From contig CM019219.1 in the NCBI GenBank assembly GCA_009741485.1, positions 29,385,250 to 29,449,249 of the forward strand: DNA of 64,000 nt, given 5' to 3'. This stretch comes from Malurus cyaneus samueli. Lineage: Eukaryota > Chordata > Aves > Passeriformes > Maluridae. The notes under the pieces were generated by a model. The model had not been told where the DNA came from. It did no database searches and saw only the letters and a list, made by a program, of their open reading frames with translations. The position numbers and the translations under genes are program-made. Shown in pieces: positions 40,301-52,800 of this stretch. Within the stretch, counting starts at the first letter, position 1, and the number at the start of each line of letters is the position of its first letter.

Positions 40301-43300
40301 TATATACTATATTCGCTAATATTTTAATTAGATTCTTTAATTATTTTTTGTTTTAATTAAGGCAAGGGTAATAGGTGATAGAAAGAAAAATACACAGCCA
40401 GTAAAGATCACCCTGAGTTGTTCTCTGGCATCTCCACTCACTAAGTGAACTTCTATACTTTCAGATCATATTCATTAAGATGACAGAATCTGATGTTTGC
40501 CTCAGGAAAAAAAAAATTAAAACCAACAGTCCACCTTTTTTTTTTTTTTAAATGCATTTGTCTACTACAATATAATATCCCCCTAATTACAGCGAGGGCC
40601 TTGACTGTGAGATACTTTGGTAAAAAGCTGTATAACCTCACACTCAGTTAGATTAACCTTTACAGGAGGCAATATCAGCACTGTGCACCTGCAGCTCTTA
40701 CAACACTTAGGATGTTAAGCATGTGTTACAAGATGCAGCCATGTCCCAGAACAGCCAGAAAAGCGGCCACCTGCACACTCATACCACTGCTATGAACCTT
40801 AAGACAGTGAAAAATTTGTCTTTTCAGCAGATATATCTGAATTGTTGAGTCTTTTGGTGCAAGAACAAAAAGACACTGGAAAAACAGTCAAAGTCTATTT
40901 CCACCTACTATGCAATGGGAACACGGCACCTGCAGCTTTTAAACAAGCTATAAGTACACTGCATACAGACAAACCAGTAAGTGTCAGAAAGCAGAGCCAA
41001 AGACATTCTGCATAAATTAGAAAATATTTACTTTAGAATCCATTTCCTTCTAGATTGTTAGAAAGCCAACAATTATCACTCACCTATCCTAGAAAATACA
41101 TGGTCCATATTCAGCACTAAAGCAACTGTCTATGTAATTGCCTCGTGTTAGGAACTTCAGTGCAACTGCTTTGGCTCACTATTGGGCTTCTGAGGCATCT
41201 GCAAGGGACTGCCTGACAAGCTCTCCAGTGTATTTCAGGATGACTGACAGGACACAGCGGCTGCTGCGGGGAGGGGGGGGTGGCAGGGGGATGGGCATCC
41301 TTAAAGCTATATAGTAGAGCATAAGCATGTCAAAAAAATTTAGAGCGGAAAAGGTTTTGAACAATTAGATGACATAAACCACGAAATCACTTATACTTCT
41401 AGTGATTGTTCTTGCAATTTTCAGCACAGCGACTGTTGTTTTCCCATACATTCTGATTGTATGCCAGCTTCAGTCTGGAGGCAGTGACTCAGGCTCAAAC
41501 TGGACAGCAAAGGGATTCATAAGGCTCTCACCCAGGAACTTGGCACCAAATTTGTTTTCTCTGTTGTTATTTACTATTGTATGGTACTCTACAATACATG
41601 CAATGTATTAACCTAGCAATTTTATAGAATGCAAAGACCTAAGCCTTCTAAAAAATGAAGAAATGTTAAAACAAAGTAGCCAGGAATTGTATTTTTTACC
41701 AAGATACACATGGACAGGGCACCTGAGGATTTCCAAGATATGCAACGTTGCTGAGAATGTCATAGATTTTTTTTTTTATTATTTATTCTTCATTTCAGTA
41801 TTTCCTACACAGATTCATTAATTGGTACCCACACCACTCTGGGAATAAAATTTCTTAGCCCTTTGCTACAGAGTCAGTACAGTGAGTGCAAATCAGACTT
41901 CATAGAAGCCACAGAAACAATTACTGCATTTTTCTTTAATCCTCTAGCTGACACATGAAATAAGATATTTAGGATGCTAAAATGTTCTAGTTCAGGCACA
42001 GAGAAGTCCATGCTGTTGTATTACAAACAGAAGACCTGCTGTACTCTATAGGCCAGACCATGCTCTGGAATAGAGCAATATCGCCGACATCAGGGAAGGA
42101 TCTGGCCCATTTCACACCAGGGAAAACCCATAAAAAGGAACCTGCTAAATTACTTAAATTTTTAGAGAAAGCTTTCAGGCTGGCCTCTAACCATCTCAGA
42201 TTCTATCACTTCTTACCACTAGCAATAAAAACCATGCTATTAATGCACAGACATCACAAAGGAGAGCTGAAGAAGGTGGCAAGATTCAGACCCATTAATA
42301 ACATTTATTCACTGCAAGTTACTTTTTTTAAATAGGTTTTGCATTTAGGTGTAGGTTTGCAAACTCTAATCTCAGCCCTAGAAATTAAAACCAACAAAAC
42401 ACAACACTTCTTTTTACATTTCCTTCCAATTCTGCCTGTGTTTACTTTCTCCCTAGAGCACTTTTTCATCCACATCTGAAGAGCAGCTAAAATTCCCAAG
42501 AACATAAGATTTCCACCAAGTTCTTCAATATAGTTCTCAGCATAAATGTCATACATCATGCATTGCAATCATCTACCCAGGAAAAAAGCCTATGCCTAGT
42601 TCTTTGTGGATATTGGAGAACCCCCATGGCAAGCAATGAGTCATGACTCACCTAGTGGCATGAAAAAGTTTAAGGTTTGTGAAAAAAACTTTTGAGGTGG
42701 GGCAAAGCATCATACCTCAACAAACTTGTCTCATGAAAACTTCCTTATACCAAGTGAGATAAAAAATTAAGATTTTTCCCACACTTTAGGATTCAGAACA
42801 AGCTCTCTCTTCATTGTTTAGTAATCATGTTTACATTTCCTACTGTACTTTGATTCAAAGCACTATTTCAAGCAGAGGTTGTGTTCCAATATCACATAAG
42901 GAAATGGAATCACAGAGGAAAAAATATTTACTCAAGATCACAGTGAATGCCTGTGGCAGCATATTGAAATAAAACCGTAACAGACACTGAAGCACCATAC
43001 TCACATTTTAACTGAGGCCAATAAGCAGGCTGAGGAGAGTAGAACATTTTCAGAAACAATTTACATTATAAATCTGTAGAACATAAACTCTTCATCTATA
43101 CTCGTATGTTAAGGTTACCCAGATATTACTTATTCCTAGGAGGCCAGAAATCATCTCACTTAAACATCCTATCCGAATCCTTCCTTCGGTGAATGCACAC
43201 ACTTCCAGCTAGGTGCAACACCAACAGATTCCAGGAGATTTTCCAGCAGAATTGTGAATCCTACAGCCTGAGCAGCTACACAACTTTTGGCTTTGTACAT

Positions 43301-46300
43301 GGCTGGACTGTTCTCAACCCACAGCTATCAAAAAAATGTATTACGGTCTGGAGCCTGCAGCCACTGCAAGAAAAATCTTCCCCAGAGAATGAAAAAAACA
43401 GAAAGGTGTGAACCTGACAGTATCTCACCACATTACCAGTAAACTAAATAACTTCACTGATCAGTGAAGTTCTAATGGATATACACCATTATGGGTGACA
43501 GCAGAATTTAAATAATACTGCTTAATGAAGAAATACTTTTAAAATCTTATGTTTGTTTCATTTCTTCAATATACATTTTTGCAGGTACTGGAGTTTTTGG
43601 TGTCAAAATTAAGAGTACTAATATTTAAAGAACTAAAAAAGCATTTACTTTAACAAAACCACACACACACAACAGGTGTATGACATCAGATGGCAGCATT
43701 TCACATTAAAAATATCTTTTTTCATTAACACTTTTTGGACTAATTTTTAACTCTTACAAAAAAAAAAAAATACCCAAAATCCTTTCACATGAGTCTCAGT
43801 GCTATTTCCACTGCATGCAGTTTGAGCCCAGAACAAGGACTCCTCTTTATTGAAGTGGCACATAGTTCTTACACGGATGGCTATCTGAGCTCCCAATGAT
43901 AGGTTAAGAAGGTCTGGCTCCAAGCCCTCCCTTTTGTTATCACATTTAAAGTGTTCCTATCTGTGTTCAGAACCAGAGACCCTGTTCAAATAAAGTTCAA
44001 GTTGACCTTCCACTAAAAATAGGATGTTGTTCAACTCATTAAAAGTATAGACAACAAAAAATTCCATTATATGCTACTAAAATGTTTAAAATTTTATTTA
44101 TGTTAAATGCAATTCCCTATTTCCCCTTTTTGCTATTTGCTGACAATTATGTATTACATTACTCTGCTGTTCTGCTTAAAAAATGTCCGTCTCAATTGCA
44201 AGGAGGCAAAAAAAACAGGGTTCTTTCTTCTCTTTGTCGAGCTGCTGCTGGTTTTGCCAATGGAGCCATGCACTAACCCAGGATGCTTCACCATCATGTA
44301 CCATTTTATGTAACAACTTTCAAATTGATATAAAGTTTTGCATTATTTGTTTTGTCCAGTGACCCAAATAGTGTTTTAGTATTCTAGAATACTATTCTTC
44401 TTCCCCACTGCTTAAAGACAGGCACAAAACAAGCCCAAAATTAAGGGCAGCAAATGTCACTGATACTTTATATATATGTAATATGTTGACTCTAAGAGAA
44501 GCATGAAAATAAAATAGAAATTATTCTTAGAAACTGCCTCACTTTGGATGCCAGCAAGCAGCTCCGAAGCACATACAAAAGTACAGTCTAGTAAAAAGGG
44601 ACAGAAAACAGTATTTAAGCAAAGTCACAATCCTACCATGCCATGCCTGCAAACACGGACAGACCTCAACATGCAGATTAATTCTTTCATTGGGGTTCTC
44701 AGCTCTCCACAGCACCCTATTTCCTTTATCAATGCAGACAACCAGTTTGAAATCTGGCTCAGCAGAAAAACCCTACAGAGCTGATAGAGCACTGCTGGTG
44801 AAACAGGTCCAAAAATAAAGACTAAAGACATTCCAGCCCATTTTGCCCTCCACACACATTTCAACTCAAAATGATCTGGCTGAAGAGCAACCATAAAGAA
44901 AAAAAAAAAAAACAAAAAACAACCAAACTTTGCTCCAAGGCAAATTAATTTTCCAGCATCAATCAATAGATTTGGAACAGGTGAAAGCAGTAAGAATTCA
45001 TTATGCATTTTTCTAAATGCCTGTCATGATGTCGAATTCTTTGTTGTTAAAAATCTTTGGGGCTTCACTAGGTCTGAACATAGCTCTTGTCTTCAGTTTT
45101 ACTTAACTGAAGAGAGTGCACGTAAGGGTTTCCAAATATGCAGGATGTTACACTGACTATAACAGCCCTCCTTTATCTCTCCATAATAACAAATGCCTTT
45201 CATTTTTTGAAATTTTTCCAAAATGGTATAAAATTGTGCAGTAAGTCATTATTTTCACACTGAGGTGCGATAAACATACATTTACATAAACCTTCCTTCA
45301 ATTAGGTGCAAAATGTAGCAATGTACCAGGAGGTAAGCTAAACTTTTTTAAAGAATAGCATCCATGCAACATTTTATTCTTCCTTTTCCAATATTCCAAA
45401 ATTACTTCTCATATTTGGAAAATATGCAAACACATCATACAACTTTGGCTACTGGCTTAAAGTGGTAAGACAATGATGATTTAAAATATTCTGAACATTC
45501 AGAACATATATTTAAATATTCAGAGTATTTTTTAAAAATCATGTTTAAAAGTTCATTTTTCAGACAGTTGGCTAAAAAACCCAGATATTTTACTTTTTTA
45601 ACTTTTGAAGTAATTATTTTATCGATATAGTTCTATTTATAGCTTCATGTACTTCCACTAAGAGGAAAATTGCCTACCTTCTTCTTCAATCTTACCTTTT
45701 GAATCGAGACTCTAACCAAATGAGTTCCTAGAAGCAGCTCTGTGAAGAGCTCCTCTTGATGCAGCTGGACTCCACAGGCACCGACAGTGAACCTGAAAAT
45801 GGTTGCCCTTCAGTCCCAGTCCACAAGAAGCAAAATGGGAGGGCACCTCTCAATTGGAACTCCTCCCAAAGCGGTAGTGCCTGACTTCCCTGACAATTTG
45901 CTACTGAAAACACCACTTAAGAGACACCCAAACTCATTCCTAGTCTTGCAAACTGGGTTTGACACAGGCCTTTTAGAACCTAAATCAGACACCAGTGAAG
46001 CCAATGGCAAAGCCCCCTTAAAAATCAATGAGGTTTAGGTCGAACCTAAGAAGAGAAGGGAAAGAAGGAAAGCAAAGCCCATTACTGTAAATCCCCACTC
46101 AAATACAGATGCAATGTACAGCTCCTTCATTCACCTTCACAAAATGCTCAAAACACACTGATAACCCAACATTTATAAGATTTTCCACCAAGACAGCCAT
46201 TTAGAAAATGGATGTAAGTGAAATTTTGCTAATTAACATAGCAAATTAGAGTACCCTGAAGTGCAGTTTACAACGGTGCACATAGGAAAAAGAATCCTCC

Positions 46301-47439
46301 TGGAACTCCCAAAAGGCAGAGGTTGCTTAACATTTGCATCTGTTCTGTGACAGACTAGAAGTTTTAAATAATTCCATCTGAAAATCTGTATGAGATCCAC
46401 GTGTCAGATGGAATTTTCATTTTGGAAAATTTCAACCAAAGCAGTTTGGCTATTTTTAGTCGTCTTAGCAGTAAAAAGGGCTCAGAGTTAAGGTTTGAGG
46501 TAACCTGACACCACCTAACAGCACTGGGTAGACTCAAGGAGTAAGGGGAAAAAAACCCAAAACCTAAGGAAGGAAGGAGCTCATAGTGTGCCTACACAGA
46601 AGAGAGAAGAAAAAAAGAGACTCGGACATACGTAAGAGACAGTACTGAAACATTTGCAAGGAATGGGGGTGAAAAAAAAAAGAAAAAAAATCAACCACAT
46701 TTAAGCCCTGTCCAATGCAATGACCAACTGATTTCAATAGGATCTCTCACAGCTGGAGAGACAACTGTCTCCAATTCCTAGTGCTTATTGAGGGTTTACT
46801 TCAAAAGCTGTGATAACTTCAGGGCAGCAGTCAAAATTGTCAGGTTTTTAACAAGGTTCTCACCATCCCAGATCAATAAAAATAAGCACCTTATTACAAA
46901 AACCCCTGAATGCACTTTGAAATGTTGCAGCGGCAGCCTCTGGTAAGGCTGAGAGGAGTGTTAGTATTAATATGGCAGAAATGGGGCAGCAGAGGCAACT
47001 GCATCCACTTCCCGGGCCAGAGAGATGAAAGCAGAAGCCACTACACTAAAAGAGATCTCTCAAAACCCCTGTATAAAATACATTTTTGTCCACTTACATG
47101 CTCATAGCATTCATGCCACAGGAATCAGTTTGACATGCTGAAAGCTCTGACCAAAAGGCAACCAGGTCCAGGATACACTGCAGTATCCAGCAACACCTGT
47201 CTGAGCCACGTTTCTCTCCTCTGTAAGGGAGGACAATCCTCCACGTCTTTTCCCTGAGATCCTATCTAGTTTCTAAACTGAAGCGGTCGTCTGCCTCATC
47301 ATCCTACAGTTACTACTGCTCCTCTAACTATCTGCGCTCCAACATACCCAGCTCACTGATGCCACTACTCCTCTCTCACTCTCCTCCTCCACAGGACTCT
47401 CCTCGCTCATTCCTCCAGGAGGGCTCCACCCAGACTACG
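37380..47439 (-). other. Interval upstream of CTNNA3 exon 2 (likely intron 1), left part
   Basis: AT-rich, mostly unique sequence with the possible MIR relic and a G-rich run near 41267-41294. No exon with convincing homology. Assignment to intron 1 follows because exon 2 begins with an acceptor site, so an upstream first exon must exist. Confidence 0.7.
42893..42978 (+). repeat. Possible MIR-like SINE relic
   Basis: The stretch CACATAAGGAAATGGAATCA, CAGAGGAAAAAATATTTACT, CAAGATCACAGTGAATGCCT follows the MIR core pattern (gaggaaactgaggc..cagag...ttgccaaggtcacac). Similarity is by eye, with several gaps. MIR elements are ancient and rare in birds, so chance resemblance is possible. Confidence 0.4.
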
Positions 47440-49835
47440 GCTGACCTGGGGGGGAGGAGGGGGGCACCTGAGGGGAGAGGGCGGCTCTGACCTGAGGAGA
47501 CAGGATGGGTCTGACCTGAGGGGAGAGAGGGACTGAGGGGAGAGGGCGGCTCTGACCTGAGGAGACAGGATGGGTCTGACCTGAGGGGAGAGAGGGCACC
47601 TGAGGGGAGAGGGCGGCTCTGACCTGAGGGGAAGGGGCGCGCATATGAGGGGAGAGGGCGGCTCTGACCTGAGAGGAGAGAGCGGGTCCGACCTGAGGGG
47701 ACAGCGTGGCTCTGACCTGCAGAGTAGGAGGCGCACCTGAGGGGAGAGCGCGGGTCGGGCCTGAGGGGAGAGGGCGGCTCTGACCTGAGGAGACAGGATG
47801 GGTCTGACCTGAGGCGGCGGGGAGAGGGGGGCTCTGAGGGGTAGAGCGCCGGGGTAGACCTGGGGAGGGGGCCTGCGCACCTGAGGGAGAGCGCGGGTCG
47901 GGCCTGAGGGAAGGGGCTCGCATATGAGGGGAGAGGGTGGCTCTGACCTGAGAGGAGAGAGCGGGTTCTGACCTGAGGGGACAGCGTGGCTCTGACCTGC
48001 AGAGTAGGAGGCGCACCTGAGGGGAGAGCGCGGGTCGGGCCTGAGGGGAGAGGGCGGCTCTGACCTGAGGAGACAGGATGGGTCTGACCTGAGCGGCGGG
48101 GAGGGGGGGCTCTGAGGGTAGAGCGCCGGGGTAGACCTGGGGAGGGGGCCTGCGCACCTGAGGGAGAGCGCGGGTCGGGCCTGAGGGAAGGGGCTCGCAT
48201 ATGAGGGGAGAGGGTGGCCTGACCTGAGAGGAGAGAGCGGGTCTGACCTGAGGGGACAGCGTGGCTCTGACCTGCAGAGTAGGAGGCGCACCTGAGGGGA
48301 GACGCGGGTGGGCCTGAGGGGAGAGGGCGGGCTCTGACCTGAGGAGACAGGATGGGTCTGACCTGAGGCGGCGGGGAGAGGGGGGCTTGAGGGGTAGAGC
48401 GCCGGGGTAGACCTGGGGAGGGGGCCTGCGAACTGAGGGAGAGCGCGGGTCGGGCCTGAGGGAAGGGGCTCGCATATGAGGGGAGAGGGTGGCTCTGACC
48501 TGAGAGGAGAGAGCGGGTCTGACCTGAGGGGACAGCGTGGCTCTGACCTGCAGAGTAGGAGGCGCACCTGAGGGGAGAGCGCGGGTCGGGCCTGAGGGAG
48601 AGGGGGCTCTGACCTGGAGGACGCGCGGGTGACTGAGCGGCGGGGGGGGGGCTCTGAGGGGTAGAGCGCCGGGGTAGCCTGGGGAGGGGGCCTGCGCACC
48701 TGAGGGAGAGCGCGGGTCGGGCCTGAGGAAGGGGCTCGCATATGAGGGGAGAGGGTGAGCTTACCTGGAGGAGAGAGGGGCACCTGAGGGGAAAGCGGGT
48801 CTGACCTGCAGAGAGGAGGCGCACCTGAGGGAGAGCGCGGGTCGGCCGAGGGGGGAGGAGGGGGGGGCCCTGAGGGGAGAGCGCACACCTGAGGAGACAG
48901 GATGGGTCTGACCTGAGCGGGGGACGCACAGGAGAGAGGGCGAGTCTGCCCTGAGGAGAGAGGGAGGGTCTAACCTGAGGGGACAGTGCATACCTGAGGG
49001 GAGAGGGCGGGTCTGCCCTGAGGGAGGCGCGCAATGAGGGGAGAGGGTGAGTCTCACTGAGGGGAGAGGGCACCTGAGGGGAGCGCGGTCTGACCTGAGG
49101 GCAGGATGCGCACCGGAGGAGAGCGCGAGTCTACCCTGGGGGGGGGCACTGAGGGGAGAGCGCACATCTGAGGAGACGTGGGTCTGACCTGAGGGGGGCA
49201 CAAGGAGGGGGAGTTGCTGGGAGAGAGGGGGGTTAACCTGGGGGACAGTGCACACCTGAGGGGAGAGCGCGGGTCTGACCTGAGGGAACAGCGCGCACCT
49301 GAGGGAGGGCGGGTCTGCCCTGAGGGGAGAGGGCGGGTTGCCCTGAGGGGAGAGGGCGGGTCTGCCCTGAGGAGGGGGGATTCCCACCTGAGGGGAGAGC
49401 GAGGGTCGGACCTGAGGAAAGGGGCGCGCATATGAGGGGAGAGGGTGGCTCTGACCTGAGAGGAGAGAGCGGGTCTGACTGAAGGGAGAGGACGGGTCGG
49501 ATCTGAGGGGTGGGGGGGCGCACCTGAGGGGAGAGCGCGGATCTGACCTGAGGGGACAGCGCGCATCTGATGGATAGAGGTTGGCTCTGACCTGAGGGGA
49601 AGGGGCCCGCATATGAGGGGAGAGCGCGGGTCTCACCTGAGGGGACAGAGGGCACCTGAGGAGAGAGGGCGGCTCTGACCTGAGGGGAGAGAGCGGGTCG
49701 GACCTGAGGGGAAAGCGCGGGTCTGACCTGAGGGGAAGCACACGAACCTGGGGAGAGGGGGCTGACCTGAGGGGATCCGAGGGGAGGGTGGGCCCGAAGG
49801 GGATCTGACTCGACGGGAGGGGTCTGACCTGAAGT
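47440..49835. repeat. GC-rich minisatellite with 20-24 bp units
   Basis: About 2.4 kb of tandem, diverged units. On the plus strand each unit starts CTGAGGGGAGAG or a close variant and ends near GTCTGAC or CTCTGAC. Typical unit lengths are 24, 23, 21 and 20 bp. The plus strand is almost entirely G, A and CTG/GAC motifs, so purine asymmetry is extreme and many G-runs could form quadruplexes. The minus strand has almost no stop codons, producing overlapping open frames up to 565 codons. Copies differ by indels that are not multiples of three, so I treat the frames as artefacts of composition. The array lies between CTNNA3 exon 2 and DNAJC12, about 10 kb from exon 2. Confidence 0.95.
47641..48760. 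repeat. Higher-order repeat block of about 275 bp within the minisatellite
   Basis: A marker containing CATATGAGGGGAGAGG recurs at about 47641, 47920, 48197, 48472 and 48738, giving spacings of 279, 277, 275 and 266 bp. Within each period the same ordered monomers recur: GAGAGGAGAGAGCGGG, GGGACAGCGTGGCTC, the CTGCAGAGTAGGAGGCGC unit, the GCGCGGGTCGGGCC unit, GAGACAGGATGGGTC, the GGTAGAGCGCCGGGGTAG unit and GGGGCCTGCGCAC. That is roughly eleven to twelve monomers per period, four consecutive copies. The marker also occurs near 49428 and 49610, but there the period breaks down to less ordered units. Confidence 0.9.
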
Positions 49836-52800
49836 GGGATCACCCCCTGCTCCGGGGACGGTCGCATCGCTCTCCTTTCACCCCCTGACAGGTAGTTCAT
49901 AGAGAGAAGGGTGCACTAAGCCTATTTGTTTGGGTTGATTTGAAATAATTTAATGTCAGTGCTCATGTATCCTCCCTTTTGACACACACTATTTTTTCAG
50001 GTAGTAGGTCGTTCCCATCTCCCATGATTCCCCCTCCAATTTGGTTCACCACGCGAGGTGCTGGTTTTTGTGTTCTGGGATAAGACTCTGGATAGGATTT
50101 CACAGTTTTGACTGAGAGCTAGACCTGTTCAGACTCTGCACTGCTCGCAAACACGTTGAAAACTTAATCAATCAAATAAGGACTTATAAAAACAAAGCAA
50201 ATTTTACATGAAACAAGGTATCCATATCTGCACTGGATGAACACAATCCCAGTCTTGCCCAGTGATCATCCAGGTAAGAAGCCTGACTGATTCACATTTA
50301 TGCATCTCATGTACCTGAATTTCATTTCCACAGAAGGCAAGTCAATAATTCCTGACTGGTGAGTGACTAATTGCAGCCCCAGAATGACATCAGGGCATGG
50401 ATAGACTGTCTGACCAGACACACCACACCTTAGACACAACCCTGTGCCCACCAGTATAGATGTCAACATATTTTCTTAAATTATTTAGATCAAGCTAGGC
50501 CAAAGAAAATCTTATAATCAGATCCTTTAACAAAATTTCACACTCCTGCAATAACTTTTGATGTTAACTTGAAACAGTTCAGAGCTAAATATTTTTTTTT
50601 TTTTTACAGAGAGGATATTCCAGCTTCTGACTCTCCATTTGCCTTCAGCTATTATCTGCAATTAAATCCAATAATTAGTAATTTCTATTTTCAGTTGTTT
50701 ACAAATTTATTTCTTTCTAATGGAAGCATTGAGTTAATCTATTTCACCTTTGCACATTTTTATTTAATCAAGCTTGTCAGAACTATATTGAAACCATAAG
50801 ATACAATTTTATACAAACAATAAATAGTTTTTTTCAACAACTCTTGAAAAATAGTCTGTTTACAAGGCACTAATAACCCATTCCTATGGAGAAATCATGC
50901 AGAATGAAATTAGCAGTTTGGGAGCTTAAACTGCAAAATTAACCATAACTCATAAACTAAACAGCAGTGACTGAAGTTCCTAAACTTAGTTCTTGGGATT
51001 TACACAAATCTCAAGACCTCCATTGCGCAAACTTTGTTTTTTGAAACTATCTTTTGGCATTTTCACCAGAAATATTCCTAATGACTAGGAAATGTAGATT
51101 ATGAAGGCGAGAATAACAAAAGATAATAGAGGATTATTCATAAAGATCACAAAGTTCTCAGACAATTCAACAAAAGCACATTATCACTGTTTTTCCACAT
51201 GGAGCTCATCAGTGACAGTAATCAGCAACAATATAGCCCTATAAAATCAAACCTTAAACCATGAACGCTAATACACCATCAATTTCTGCACAAATAACGC
51301 TAACAGGAGTTGTGTAATTAGCACATCTTTAATAATATAAAACCACATACATGTGGAAGCTTGCTTTGAAAAAAGGGGACATTGAGCTGAAAAATCAGTG
51401 GTAAATTGCCTCTAAAGGATAATTCAAGTTGTTTTTATTCTGTTACTGAGTTTTAGCTTTCCTTCATTCAAGGCCTTGTAATTTAAAATGTACAAAGTAT
51501 TCGATTTTCAATGTGTAAAGAATTGGAAAGGTCTATTGCTATGATCAGTCTCTGAGGCATAGCAGGAATTAAAGTGGTTATTTACCAGGATTGTTGGAAC
51601 CAGCCAATATTACAAACAGATTTAAATTTTAGGCACAAATGTGACTAAGCGAACCACTAACAAACAGGGAGATTTTCTGATGAAGGTTTTTTTTTTCATA
51701 ATTGGCCACTATCTTATTTAGTTTCTAAAGCTTCTGCTAATCTGGAGGTACTAACACAAAGTTCATCTGCTGGTTCTACCCAGTATCATAATTCTTCTCC
51801 TCATAATTCCTGTACTGAAAGCGAAGAAAAAGCCTCTAAAACTCAGCAAAATCACAGTTTTTAAGCACAACAATTTAAAATAGACTGCGTATATCAATTC
51901 TATGAGGAAAAAAATCCCCCAATAGTCTAGAAAATATGATTAAATGAAAAATAAAAAAGGACATGTATTTTAAGATTTGAAGCATACAAAAAGTAAGTAA
52001 ATCAGTCTCCATACCCACATGGGGATTTGTGCTCAGAATGGGGACTAAAGTCAAGCAGAATGGGAGCCTGAAGCATATTTTACTTTCATACAGGTGGTAA
52101 ATTTGTTACTCTTTACAGTGTTTCAGATGCATTATGAAAGCCAAGTCTAATTAATAAACCTGTCATGAGAGTATTTTTGACCAAGTGTAACATTTTCATA
52201 TGATATTTAGCATAGTTGGATTTTGAAAGCATCTCCAATTACCTGCTTTCTGTTTTCATAACAATGTAGGAAATGTGTGAATAAACCAGTTGCAAACAGA
52301 AACATGGAACAGGCTTTTTGTTTAAAACCCAGCCAATCTGGTAAAAATGCATTAAGGAAAAATGTTCCAATCCAGTAGCACACACATGACTGAATTTGCT
52401 AAGATTGTTTATTAAAAATAAGACTGCAACAAAACATTTGGCTACATTGACACCTACAACAACATTCGGTGATAGAATTTGACAATCTTGTAACACTGAG
52501 CCTGTAATTCCATTAAAATTTAAATAGAACTACTAGCATTTGCCTAAAAATTATCTATTATTGAACATATGAGAGGATTAGAGGAAAAAGCAGATTCTAC
52601 AGTCTGTTAACTTTAAGAGCCACATTTTCAATAGTAAAATGAAAGCTTCAGGATGAAATTGTATGCTTCTTTTTGCATATACATGGATGTTTAAACACCT
52701 CAATTAATACTTAGCTGCAAAAGCAGGATTAGCAAACAGTAGTGTTTATTCACACACTTAGTGCTGACAGATGTCATGCTGCCTTCATTTAAAATGTTGT

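Noticed and set aside
47376..49073. 565-codon minus-strand open frame, Pro/Ser/Arg/Leu-rich
   Set aside because: It lies within the minisatellite. All minus frames are open because the strand lacks A-rich stops, and repeat copies differ by non-triplet indels. No domain or start context supports a gene.
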